Origin: Klebsormidium nitens
Lineage: Eukaryota > Streptophyta > Klebsormidiophyceae > Klebsormidiales > Klebsormidiaceae
DNA length: 38,836 bases
Reading direction: 5' to 3'
Assembly: GCA_000708835.1 (NCBI GenBank)
Contig: DF237685.1
Span: 1-38,836 of the forward strand
In this document: in pieces, positions 11,207 to 21,780 of the stretch
Layout: each line of letters opens with the position of its first letter
How positions within the stretch are numbered: the first letter of the stretch is position 1
Made by a program: the position numbers and the translations under genes
Notes under the pieces: model-generated
Seen by the model: only the letters and a program-made list of their open reading frames with translations
Database searches by the model: none
What the model was told of the DNA's origin: nothing

Positions 11207-12441
11207 ATCGTTTCCCGTGAAGCCTGCTCGGGGAACCTGTACAGAGAACCGCTAATAAAAGATCAGATCAGTGCTACGATGGCGAGGTAGGTAATCTAGA
11301 ATCTTTTAGCATCAGTACAACCTCTATGTACCGTAGTCCATATCAGTGCCTCAATATACGAGGGCGGAGCAATCTCAAGAGAACAGATCCCGTACATAAG
11401 CCAGCAGGTCGTAACTAGCGAGTCGTCTTGGGGCACTTTACAGGAAGCCCGGCCTGAGATCGCCGGCACTCGTTCACTGCCATTGGCAGACTTTGAAACT
11501 TATGCTTTTGGCTTCAGCTGAGCCGCGAGCATGTCAGACCATGCATGAGTCTCTCATGAGTCTTGCCCGCCTACTGCCAAATTTGACAATTGGCTCCGCT
11601 ATATCTGTGGCAGCTGAGCATTCTCTCAACGAACTAGTACGCGGGCCTGCATGCATGCGACGCCGCCAACTGCAATCTGTAATGTGTAATCTACATTATA
11701 ATGTTATAACATTATAACGGGCTTTGTGAATTGATCGACGTGTACGTTGACAGGAACTTGTCCCGCTTTTCCAATTTAGTGCATATGATCAGGCTTATAT
11801 ACTGAGTATTGAATCGAAGCATGCATGTCAGTGTAAGTCGAGCTTTTCGGACCGCGAGCTTGCATGCACATGTGTCTGATCGTCCGGCGCGGTTAATATA
11901 GCAGCACGCGACTGAGTCCATGTGCATATCTCACTGATGCTCTGAGTCTGGAGCCGGATTTAGAGCGGTCCGGCTCCGCCCGCCACGCGGGTTTTCGCGA
12001 GCGCATACACGGACGGGTCGAGGTGCAAACCACATAAGCCACGCGCCCCGCCGCGCCAAGCCCACAGAAACGGACTACAGTACGGTCATGCTAGCGTGTG
12101 GTTGCTAGCCTACCCAAATGGCCCGCAGTACCGTATTTCTTACGGCATGCTTTAGCAACTCACAACCATCGTGTCAAGCTACTTAAATCTGGCATTACAT
12201 CGGTCGTGGGCTCACGACTTCACGAATCATCAACAAGAGACCTATCACAACGGCTTCGTCACAAACAGCCCCGGGATTTCGTGCTTTGTGACTTTGCGCC
12301 AACGGCTTGCAGGACGAATTGCAGATTGCCTGTATAGGTGTATCTTTCTAAGCTAAGAGAACGAAAGCCAGGATCCAAATCCAGTGTTACTATCCCGCCT
12401 TTTTAGCATTTGTTATTGATTAAAGGTTCTCCAGGAGCAGA
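11207..12441. other. Intergenic region between gene A and the displaced last exon of gene B
   Basis: No supported gene. It holds the 3' flank of gene A and, on the minus strand, whatever lies downstream of B's stranded last exon. The only notable structure is a perfect 22-bp AT-rich palindrome at 11696-11717. Open frames here are short, overlap each other and have no homology visible by eye. Confidence 0.4.
11696..11717. repeat. Perfect 22-bp palindrome
   Basis: The half-site ttataatgtta is followed directly by its exact reverse complement. It is AT-rich, with no gene within 400 bp. Its role is unknown. Confidence 0.6.
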
Positions 12442-12492
12442 CTATGTACGGGCACACACGAGCTTGTGCTGCTTCCAGTGAACCTTTTGACA
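12442..12492 (-). pseudogene. Displaced last exon of MYND gene B
   Basis: On the minus strand a 51-base exon reads CQKVHWKQHKLVCART then TAG. It is preceded by an acceptor (tgtttgcag). It has the same length, phase and ending as the last exons of A (11156-11206), C (20446-20496) and D (26584-26634), and is closest to A's CQKAHWKEHKPVC. It supplies the final Cys, His and Cys ligands of a MYND finger. No exons of the same strand lie upstream in a usable order. Gene B at 13907-17386 lacks exactly this exon and is the paralogue most like A, so this is best explained as B's last exon left behind by an inversion. Confidence 0.85.
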
Positions 12493-12822
12493 CTGCAAAC
12501 ACCAACAATCGCCTTCAGTACCCATGTCCGTACTTCGTAGCACAATCAGCAAAAAACATTCAAAAAACACGCCGCATGCAGTTCTCTTTTCGGATCTTCA
12601 CCGGCAAAAAGGAGAGAAATACACAGGCAACGTGCCAAGATGGTTCTTAGACTATTTCGCATATTCTGTGGAATATCAATATCATCCCTGGCAAAACGAC
12701 ATTTCTATGTCCAAACGAAGTAAAAGGTTTCGAGAGTCGTCGCAACCAAACATTTCCCAATGCCGTAAGCAGATCTATGTCACGGATTCCGAAACTTGTC
12801 CATATTCAAAACAATCTCTTGA

Positions 12823-13271
12823 CAAAGATGCGCTCGGCAAAGAGCATCTCATCCTGCGAGAAAGTCTCAGACAGCGCCAGCTTTCCTGCTGCCAGGCAGA
12901 GGCCCTGCAACATCCCGCACCGCATCGCCTCCATCTTGGCAATCATGTAAGTTTTGCTTGCAAAAGTCTGTGCAGAGATCCGCTAGGATCAGCAGAAGAC
13001 CCCTGTGTTCAGGGTACCGGCAGAGAGTCCTAGCTGCTAGAGGCAGAAATCTACGGAGAGGAAATTGGGGCAGCTCCGCCCACCACCAAGCATGTCTAGT
13101 CCTTGATTCCAGGACTTCTGGAGACTGCCTTTCCCGAGCGCTTGTCGAGAAATAGTCAGGCACAAGCTCGGATACGGCAATAAAAGCACGGGTGAGAGCC
13201 GCCGGATTGTTGGCATTGCGCTCAATCTTTGCGTGCTGCTTCTCAAGCTCCTGCACCAGACGAGCTGCCAT
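12823..13271 (-). pseudogene. Gene C exon 1, 5' half, inverted
   Basis: On the minus strand, ATG 13271 opens a segment reading MAARLVQELEKQHAKIERN and continuing collinear with D residues 62-211, up to AERIF. Homology stops abruptly near 12823, in the middle of an exon that is unbroken in A, B and D. The missing remainder of the exon is at 17730-18053. Near 12940, four extra bases (ttac) after the KQN codons, absent in A, B and D, shift the frame. The piece is disabled even apart from the break. It lies head to head with gene B. Confidence 0.85.
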
Positions 13272-13906
13272 GTTTGCCGTCAGTGGCGCCCGAGACTGGT
13301 TGATCAAAGAGCGCCAGCAATTTTATAACTCATCTTTTACCCATCGCTTCCACGCCAAATCATGGTCGATTGGTTCACCCAGTGGCCTGTGCCTTTCCTC
13401 GTCGCTTGCGCATCTGCAACATGCTCTGCCAGTACTGAGCTGTAGGAGCTGTAGGAGCTGTAGGAGCTGTCCTATTGGTGACTCGACCACTGGTGAAATC
13501 CGAAATTTTGTTTGAAGGACGAAGTCTTGAAGTCGAGGGGATCCCCTTGCCATTGGTTCCCGCCACTTTAACTTGAAGGTCGCCGGCAACTGTTGCCATT
13601 GGACAGAAATTGAAGCTCCAGAACCGAGAATGTGGCGCACCCTGAACAATGGAGCAGCAAAGTAGGGCTTGCATTTGGTAAGAAGAGATAGACGTCTCAT
13701 GCAGGCGCTTGACTCTGTTCCAAGGGACATAAGGGAAGGCATTCTGAGTCACCTGCAGTCTCGAAAGTTAGACCATGCATTTAACTTCTGTTGGCCGTCG
13801 TGAGGCAACTTGCGGCTGTTGGGAGGTTAAGCTGAACTTGCAGTGAGGGTGCATTGAATCTGCAGATTGCGCTGACGGAAACTCCTCCCTCTTGGAATCT
13901 GTGGAG
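13272..13906. other. Divergent intergenic region between C exon 1 (minus) and gene B (plus)
   Basis: 635 bp between two head-to-head start codons (13271 minus, 13907 plus). It probably held both promoters, but no TATA box or known element stands out. It contains a 9-bp microsatellite (agctgtagg, about three and a half copies, about 13439-13471). Confidence 0.45.
13439..13471. repeat. 9-bp tandem repeat
   Basis: About three and a half uninterrupted copies of agctgtagg lie in the region between the two divergent start codons. Confidence 0.8.
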
Positions 13907-16900
13907 ATGGCGTCAATGGATGCGGCCCAATTAATGAGCTGTGAGCTCTATTTCCATAAAGTCACCATTGACCAGAATGCCGACAACCCAACTGTCCTCA
14001 CAGAGCACTTCATTGGAGTGGCAGAGTGCATGGAAGAGTACTTCAGCATCAGTGACAAGGAGGCGCAATCTACAGAAGTCAAGGAATCAAGATCCAAATT
14101 CGGTTGGGCTTGGTTGGAACTGCCCCAGTTTCCAATGCGCGAGCTGCTGCCAGTTGCAGCGAAGGCCCTGCAGCGATTCCCGATGCACAGGGGCCTTGTT
14201 TTGGCCATTGCAGACTGGTGCATTGACGTCTGCAAGTCAAACGTGCTGGCAAAGATGGAGGCAATGCGATGCGGGATGCTACAGGGCCTCTGCCTGGCGG
14301 CAGGGCACTTAGCTCTGTGCGAGACGTTTGGAAACGACGAGTACCTGCTAGCTGGATGCATCTTTGAGGCGCTCCGCAAGGCTGCGGAGACCCCGAGCCT
14401 GAACTTTTTCTCGCGATCAATGAAAGTGAAGGACGAGTTCTATGCAGTTGCAAGGGAGGCTTGGTTGGGGGTCAGAATAGATACGGTTCTGGAGGCTTTG
14501 GAAAAGCGGGGAACGTTAATGAACTTTGAAGGGCCGCAGGCACCGAACCCGGCACTCGTGCTGACGGCCCTCTTCCTGAGAAAGGGCTCGGACTGGGTGA
14601 CAATGGAGCTCTATCTGCAAGTGGTGAAGAGCTTGGGGGAGGCGTTCGGCAACACGTTCCCGACAATTGCTGAGAATCAGGCTTTCGAAAGGTGAGCCAA
14701 CAATTTTGAAGGCGCCTGAAGCTTAGTACAAATTTGCTGTCAGCTTCTAAAGAAAGGCCTGAGGTGATGACAAGGTTTCAGTGACTCATTGCTGGCGTGC
14801 ACAAGCGGACGCTATGGTACATGGTAGGAAGGCCGTCGTATAGCTCGGCCATATGCCCCATTGGATGTCGGAATGTGTTTAGGAAAAGATCTCGTTTTGG
14901 TGAGTTCTGAGTGTCCGAATGCACAAAATCTGGTTAAAGAAGGAGCAATAATATCCTGACATAGTGCACAGCGATCAGCTGTGACTGCAGCCCAGACAGC
15001 CAACTACGGCGACAGGCTGGCTTTAGCAGTGGGTGCACCAATGGGGCTTCTTCTGTGCATCATGTTCTTGGTCAGTGTAGTAGATTAGTATGGATTTTGT
15101 TTGCCATGCGTGTAGACTCTCCTACAAAAGTCCGAAGTCAACTGGGAAATCAAGTCCTCTGAAAGATACTGCTTCGAAACTCGTTCCATCCCTACAGGTT
15201 CCTGAACGAGACTTTCGAAGGCTTCCGGGGCAAGGTCTTGCCGGACGCCCGGTTTGGCAGCTGCGGCGATCTGCTCGATGAGGCCCGGCTGATTCACATG
15301 CGGAGACTCTACCCTTCTGACATTCCTTGGGACCACAGGTATGAAGAGACGTAACAATGTGTGTTTCGCCATGATGCTGACTGCAAGTTCCGTGGTACGC
15401 CTCGTACTTGAGCGCAAGGACTGATGTTGACGGCTGTGATTACCCGTATGGTGATGGGTGGGAGTACGACGATAGTATGTTGATGGTCGGCTATGGTGTG
15501 CCATGAGATATAAGCGGCTCAGCCATAGGAACATGCATTTACCGAGAAGTGCATGAGGTCGCTTGCTTAATCGTACAATGGAATAGTCTTCTTTAAACTA
15601 CCGTTTCTAAACTCTGCTCAATGTTAGCTTCCGCTGCATCAAACTGCCAGAGAGGCACCCCCTCGCCTGAGCTAACTCCTTGGTTATAAAGTTAACTCCT
15701 TGGTTATTGTGCTAACTCCTTGGTTACAGAGCTATCATTTCACTCCTTGATTATAAAGCACGACGGGGTACCCATGGAGCAGAATTAGCACGAGTACATA
15801 TGTTTTCTTCCCTACACAGAGCTTCTGGAACAGGCTTCGCATTTTGAAACTAGAGTAGAGTGCAATCATGTTAGGGGCTGCACTCGGACCAGAACCGACC
15901 AAACTAAATCCTTCTCAGAGCATTTCATTTCGCGGCACTCATTCCAAGTCCTCGTCTTGCTTCCAGGAACTCGTGCCTGAATCCAACTCTGAACGAGCTC
16001 TATCGGAACATCTGCACCGTCAGCGAGGCGCAAATCTCGGAGCAGGTTGTTGTGTACAACAAGATCCGTAGAAACGTACGGCGTTAGCACTTGAAGTCTG
16101 CCAGGAGATTTGCTGAGGCCGATGCTCCTAGCAGCAGTTCGGCAGGTGACCACCTCGAGGCCCTAGACTCCCGTTCTCAAATTGGGTTTCGTATTTCCTG
16201 TTCTTGTTACGACCTTTTCCGACAGAAGTTTTGCATTGCATTCTCTTTACTTTTCAGGGCCTTCTCCGATTGGAGTTGTGCAATCTCTATTCTTACTAAG
16301 GAAAAGGTCCTTCAGATTGTAAGATTTGAGTCAAAATGGTTAGGTTTTAGACAAGCTCTCCGGAAAAGTTTCCGCTTCCAACCCACTCGGGTTAGGGGGT
16401 TGTCAGTCGAGTCGCATGGTGGAAGGGCATCTAATCGAGCGGTGCCCAGGTTTGTTAACTGCGTTTTTCTATTCCCCTTCTTCTCACTATCTTCTCACGG
16501 TGGCGAACATCAGGTTCATTGTGAGCCGGTTCACATTCGACATCAGAAAGTGCTGATAACTGCGCGAGGTTCAGTACTTGCTCCGGTCCCACTGTTCCTT
16601 GGCTCCTGACGTGTACTGCGTCATCAAGCTCATCAACTCACCAGGTCTCGTCACAACTTCGTTCTTCATTCAACCACGGCAGTTGATAAAACTGTCTGCT
16701 ACATACTCTCCATGCGCTTCCCACGGCTTCGCTTGCCGTGCTCTGATTGAATTTATCGGAGATTCGTGTTCCAGCATCCACTTAAGGCCTGGCATGGAGC
16801 AAATCTTGACTAGAATAACGCGCCTGGCTGCTTAGGAGCATCCGGTTCCAAATGTGTCAGCCCACGGAGTGATCTGCGCCTAGATTCGCTCAAGTTCCTG

Positions 16901-17386
16901 CAGCCGCCAGTCTTCTCCAAGCCTTTAATCAGGCTGCGCTTATAGTTGCGGAAAAACTTGGGAATATGTGACTAGAAACATTCGACGCCTTACATTTGGG
17001 CCTAATCACCCCGGACATCTACCTTCAGATTGAATATATTGCGTAGACGCTACCTTCACTCTGAAAACGTACTCCAATCTTCTTCAGCGATTTTGTTTCG
17101 AAGAATCCTTTTTGGCCTCGTTGGAAGCTTCTATCCTCATCGTTTCGCAGGAATACCCGCCAACAGCGGGGCTGTTAACATCAACGACAGTGCGGGATCA
17201 TTAGGCACAGCAAACACGGGAGCCTCACTCGAAGCGGGAGAGGCCTCTACCCCCCAGCCGGGGGGCCGGAGAGCGAAAACCAGAGCTTGTGCGAACTGCT
17301 CGAAAGACCAGAAAGAGCGCGCCCCGGGGGAGCCCGCTTTCAAGAAGTGCTCTCGGTGCATGGCCGTGTACTACTGTGGACCACAG
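13907..17386 (+). pseudogene. MYND zinc-finger gene B, lacking its last exon and carrying a stop
   Basis: Exons are 13907-14691, 15198-15338, 15967-16145 and 17151-17386, all with GT-AG junctions and the phases of gene A. The ATG at 13907 begins MASMDAAQLM, which aligns with the family start. Exon 1 (785 bases) is intact and encodes the shared N-terminal domain. Exon 2 ends IPWDHR. Exon 4 encodes the first five MYND ligands (CANC, then CSRC, then YYC). There are two lesions. First, an in-frame TAG at 16085-16087 in exon 3, where A has GAG; the frame after it is still collinear with A. Second, the gene has no last exon: after the donor at 17387 the sequence soon becomes inverted gene C material. 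The missing exon is on the other strand at 12442-12492. As it stands it could encode only about 308 residues without a finger. Confidence 0.8.
15671..15760. repeat. 20-bp tandem repeat in gene B intron 2
   Basis: Three 20-bp units start at 15671, 15691 and 15711 with the core taactccttggtta. A diverged fourth unit follows to about 15760. It lies in the intron between exons 2 and 3 of gene B. Confidence 0.85.
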
Positions 17387-17729
17387 GTGACTAACTGTTG
17401 TACCTTTTTTACTACGAGTCAGCTGAGGATAGGTGGACAATTGAGGGATCTGAAGAGGAGCAGCGGGACTGAGGCACAGGCAGAGGAGTGGTCAAAAACT
17501 CTGCCTTAGTTTCAAGAAGCAACTAACATGAGAAGGAAAGAAGGCATACACATCCACAGCGGTGTAACGTACGCAGGCACGCGCGCCCACAATATGCGGC
17601 TACAGTAACAAACCCTCTCTGCCAGAATCAAGGCAAAAGCACATGGCCCCAAGAAGTTCAAGTTGCGTGAGGGATAAAGCATTGAGAATTTAAAAAACAA
17701 AGAGAGTCCAAGCAAAAACCCGGACTCAC
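17387..17729. other. Junction of gene B intron 4 with inverted gene C intron 1
   Basis: The left part should be the start of B intron 4, following the donor at 17387. The right part, read on the minus strand, follows the gtgagt donor of C exon 1 (17729-17724) and so is the start of C intron 1. The exact seam cannot be placed by eye. There is no coding content. Confidence 0.5.
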
Positions 17730-18053
17730 CTGCTGAATGCAGTATTCTCGGCCACTGTGGGGAACTTATTTTCGAATGCCTCCGCAATGTTCCTCACGAC
17801 TTCGAGGTAGTGCTCCGTGTTGGCCGCGTCAGGATACTTATTGAAGTAATGCAACGTGAGCAAGAGCGCATGGTTCGCTGCTGGTGGCCCGTCAAAGCCC
17901 TCCCATCCCTCTCTTTCTGCTAAAACCTTCAATTCGGTCCCCACATCGACCTCGCCCCACGCGCTTCTCGCCACGGCGTAGAACTCGTCTTTGACGTCTA
18001 CCGGCTGCGCATAAAACTCGATGGCTGCGGGCTCCACAATCTTCCTGAGGGCG
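17730..18053 (-). pseudogene. Gene C exon 1, 3' half, inverted
   Basis: The minus strand reads ALRKIVEPAAIEFYAQP and onward to AENTAFSR with an intact gtgagt donor at 17729. It is collinear with D residues 213-318 (AIRKVVEPASIGFYSQP through AENAAFSR) and has no stop or frameshift. It begins almost exactly where the 5' half at 12823-13271 ends, so the two halves together restore a full exon with little or no loss. At 18053/18054 it meets the plus-strand remainder of C exon 2 back to back, with a few ambiguous bases (ggcgct) at the join. Confidence 0.88.
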
Positions 18054-20496
18054 CTGCTGATCTACAAGCGGACCTTGAACCCCGCAGAGCTCCATTGGGA
18101 CCACAGGTATCCTCTTTGCGTCATACACATAACATCCATTTGTTGTGACATGTACACATGATCTGTACACATGATCTTTTGTGGCAGATACATCTGTTTG
18201 ATTCGGCGGAGCTGACAGCATGTCGATTCATGGCAGGTTCCCTTAGCGCGCTAACTTTGTTACGGTCAATGTCATCTCCCAGCAGCCTTCAACGTAAGAT
18301 ACTCCAACGAGAGTGCTCTCCGTGAGTACGTAAGACTGTTACTTACTCATCATGTGCTGTCTCTGAGCATGAAACACCCATTTTCAGTGGCTCTTGGAAA
18401 CTGGTTTTGAAAGACACTCTGCCTCGAGTCCTTTTCCATCTTCCGAGTGGCTGCTAATATTGCTTCCCCGTTGCTGGAGAAGTGTTCCTCGATCCTGGAG
18501 GGAAAAAATTGCTAGAACTGGAGCAGCTCAATCTCGGAACCACTGATGTATGTCACTTCTGAGTAAGCCGGACCATTTGCGCCAAATCTTTGCTTTCCTG
18601 GAGATGAGCTGTCCAGAACGTGCCAACTAGGGCCTCTTCTTGTATGTCCAAACCTCACTATGCAACGAAACTCAAAGCTTCGATCTGACACGAAAACACA
18701 GAAAACAAGCTCAATAGATCTCCAACTTTCTTGCAGCGTACCAGCGCTGCTGCCTGAGCTCAACGACATGTACCGGCAAGGTGGCGGCGTCAACCAGGCC
18801 CCGCTCCCCATGATTGTCGCTAACTACAATGCGTATCGCCGCGACTATCGGGCAACGGTCTGCCGGACCGCTCGCAAGTATGAGTGCACCTGCGCGCAGT
18901 GCGAAAAACTACAGAGCGAGCGGCCGTCGGGTGACCCTCTCTTCATAAGGTGCTCTCGCTGCCGGAGCGTCTTCTACTGCGGGCGCGAGGTGAGGCGTTC
19001 CGCTTTCGCTTTTTGAAGCTTATTCAAGGTTTTTGAGCTGAGCGACTGTTTCTTTCCCTTGTTACTTGTGAAGCGCAGCCTTTGCCGCACCCAGGACCGA
19101 ATTCAATCGGTGACTGGTCCTCCTGATTTCTCCTGCGGCAACGTGAGGCGTTCCGATTCGGTCTCATGGGTTCTCAAAACGTCTTTGTACAAGTGTTTCA
19201 ATCAGTTTCTTTGTTTTCGAAGTCAGAGCTTGCTGCACCTGTCACGATCACGAAGGTCTCCGTCTTTAGGAAGCGCTCGCGCGGTTGGGGCGTGTTCCTA
19301 CTGCGGTCCCAACGTGAAGCTTTCAGCGCTAATTTTCTGGGTTCTCTTTGTCATCTTTCTTCCTTTCTTTCGACTGTTTCAATGTTCCGGTAAGAGCAGG
19401 CTTTGCACCCGTGATTACACCAGTTAACGAAGCAGAGCTCCCCGTCTTTGACAAATGTTCAGACAACCCGAGTGTCTTCCCCTGCGGGGACGACTGTGAG
19501 GCGTTCCGTTCTGATATCTTGGAATCTCTTCGACGTTTCTTGTGCACTGTCTCCCTGTTGCTTGTGAAGGGCAGAATTCGCCGCACCCTTGACCTCACCA
19601 CATTCAACAAAGAAGGAACTTTCCGTCTTTCAGAGCTCCTCCGCCGAAGCGTGTTCCAGTGCGGGTTCGAATCACTGCATTCCGCTCTCGTCTCCCTCCA
19701 TGCTCGTCGTTTCTGTTCGCCCGCCCCTGTATTCAAACAATCGGGGTTTGAGTAAGTCAGGCTCGGTGGAATCGTGACCATACCGGAATCATGAGAATGG
19801 AGCTTGTGATACCTATCCCGATGCCAGCCGTTAGAGTGCGCAGCGTATTCGATTGCGCGCTCAATGCGAGCAGGAGGCCGTTATCGGTCCAGTCGCTTTT
19901 CTCTGTGCTAACGCGTTTCAATCTGGACTGACAAGCGTTTTTGCCCCACCGCACGGAGAGAACCATGAGTTTTGTGGCCGTTCCTAACTGACCCGCCCAT
20001 ATTTTCTTTTCTGATGCGTCTTCTATCTTTTCGGGCAGCTTGCAAGAACCACCTCGAGAATTGGTTGAAGCCGCTCGGATTAATCTGAGAATCTGTGTGG
20101 GAAGGACAGATCAGAAGCGCAAGTTCCTTCGCCAGATTCTGCTCCCAAGTGCGAGAGCTGGCGGTTTCGATTCAGCTACAGGTCAATTTCAGAGGGTTTT
20201 GTGCGGCTGTAAACCATTAGAAAGCAGGTCACGACTTCTGCATGCGAGTGACTTCTTTGTGCACGTCGTACTCAGAATCATGTCGGATGCCAGGCGTTCT
20301 CGCCTTGACCAACGTGACGTCCTGCATACGTCCACAATAGCGTCACGAATCCAGTCTGCAGTCTTACTCCGAGCTCCTGAATATCCTCGTCAGATATCAC
20401 GGTCCTTTTTTTGTCCACTCATCCTGTTCCTGGTCGCCCCTGCAGTGTCAACGGCTCGACTGGACGGAGCATAGGCAGGTCTGTGTTGCACCGTAA
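18054..20496 (+). pseudogene. MYND zinc-finger gene C, 3' exons
   Basis: The plus-strand remainder of gene C has a truncated exon 2 (18054-18106, reading LLIYKRTLNPAELHWDHR), exon 3 (18737-18989) and exon 4 (20446-20496, TAA). Exon 3 encodes the linker and CAQC, CSRC and FYC of a MYND finger; exon 4 encodes CQRLDWTEHRQVC. All eight zinc ligands are present and splice phases agree with D. Exon 2 has lost its first ~88 bases and its acceptor, and exon 1 is in two inverted pieces elsewhere, so no normal product is possible. Unlike A and B, exon 3 is not split by an intron, which groups C with D. The long intron 18990-20445 contains decayed copies of the end of exon 3. Confidence 0.85.
18969..19760 (+). 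repeat. Tandem decayed copies of the MYND exon end and its donor (gene C)
   Basis: Beginning with the true exon end (gtcttctactgcgggcg, 18969), related sequence recurs near 19127, 19292, 19473 and 19651, a period of roughly 160-180 bp. Each copy has the pattern gtnttcnnctgcgg...gtgaggcgttccg, followed by a shared intron-like stretch (ctccctgttgcttgtgaa, ccgcaccc). The unit thus spans the last bases of the exon, the splice donor and the first ~140 bases of the intron. The copies are diverged, and most no longer keep the Cys spacing. Confidence 0.75.
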
Positions 20497-21780
20497 TATA
20501 GAAAGTAGGTTGTACAGGCATACAAACCGTAGCTAAACACGAGAAATTGACCGGTCAGTGTAGAAATGGAAGTGGGCGCAGCCCCACATAGTGTGCCGCA
20601 ACGTTAACGCCACGCTCAACCGAGCGTTTGACTGTAGATACTTCGAGTTTGGCAGCCACCTTTGTCTTAGAACCTCCATATGGCCGTTATGTCGCTGTTA
20701 CTGTTGAAGTACAACTCGGTCACAAAAGCTGTTGGTTGATGTTTCACTTGTGAAGTTTCACAGACACGCACTTATTACTTTCTCTTTTACACACCGCAGC
20801 AACCTGAGCCATAGAGTTCTCATGGCATACATAAAATGCATGTATGTATGGTCATCACTATTTCTTTTTCGATGGCTGAGCTTCTATCCAGCTGGCCGCT
20901 CTAAGGCAATAGCAAGTTCAACGAGTGCGTCGGGGCTCCAACCAAAATTGGTTATTGCATAGCTTAGTAGCTTCCTACCCCTCTCCCCCTCAAACCACCT
21001 TGCAGTCACCGGATCACCTGAGCTAAAGAGTCTAAAGTATGTATTCATCCCGGCTCGCAATGTGTAATTCGGATCCCATGCGGATTTCTATCTGTCCAGA
21101 CATAGAGGAGACATATAGAAACAAGAAGTATAGAGTGCGTCACCCGCAATTATGCGTGCATAATGCGCATTGCTAATTCTTGACGGACGATTCGTAATGT
21201 CATAATGTGTATGGTCTGTATGGTTCAATCATCAATGCACCGTCGGTTGCACAATGATCCAGCCTCCAGGCCATGTCTCTTCAATTTAGGTCTAGATCAA
21301 GCTCCAGGTAAAGTAAGTTCCCAGCCTAACACTAAAAACCTAACCCTCAAAATCACCCGCTCCGCACCCGAACCCACCCTAACCCCCGAACTAACCCCAC
21401 CCGTCCCAGGCTGCTTGGCTTAGGTACTTTACCTAAAGCTTATTTTACCTAAACTGAAGTCTTTACTCCAGGCCGGGCCGCGCTACCTTGTGGTAACCGT
21501 CCTTCAAGGCTTTTTGCCCAGCCGTTTGCATTTAAATTTTACACCTTGTCTAGTTGCCGGCAACCAAAAGTGGCGGGAATCGACTAGGGGATCCCTTCAA
21601 TTTTAACCCAATGTGAACTCCGGGCCCCTGCATGATGAGGCTGGCCCAGGCTGTAGCCTGTACAGTGTACTCCGACTGGCACGGCAGGCATGAGGAGGCG
21701 CACAGCAAGGATAGAGGCAAGCTTGAAGCAACTCTAATACCGTACTCGAAGTAGCTTGAGGCTTCACTTATTCAGGGCGG
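20497..21780. other. Intergenic region between genes C and D
   Basis: No supported gene. Up to about 20730 it is collinear with the region after D's stop (26635-26890), including a short hairpin with gtgggc and gccccac, so this flank was duplicated along with the gene. Further right are a stretch of degenerate telomere-like CCTAACC motifs (about 21325-21410) flanked by an inverted pair (aggtaaagta at 21307, tactttacct at 21424), and then the promoter region of D. Confidence 0.5.
21325..21410. repeat. Degenerate telomere-like CCTAACC-rich stretch
   Basis: About 85 bp with repeated but irregular cctaac, ccctaac and ctaacccc words, on a C-rich, almost G-free strand. The plant telomere word is CCCTAAA. 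The copies here are not tandem or exact, so this is only telomere-like. It sits between inverted arms aggtaaagta and tactttacct. Confidence 0.4.

Noticed and set aside
16091-16609. Independent gene starting at the codon after the gene B stop
   Set aside because: Its first residues are the continuation of gene B exon 3 after the premature TAG, and past the donor at 16146 it is intron.
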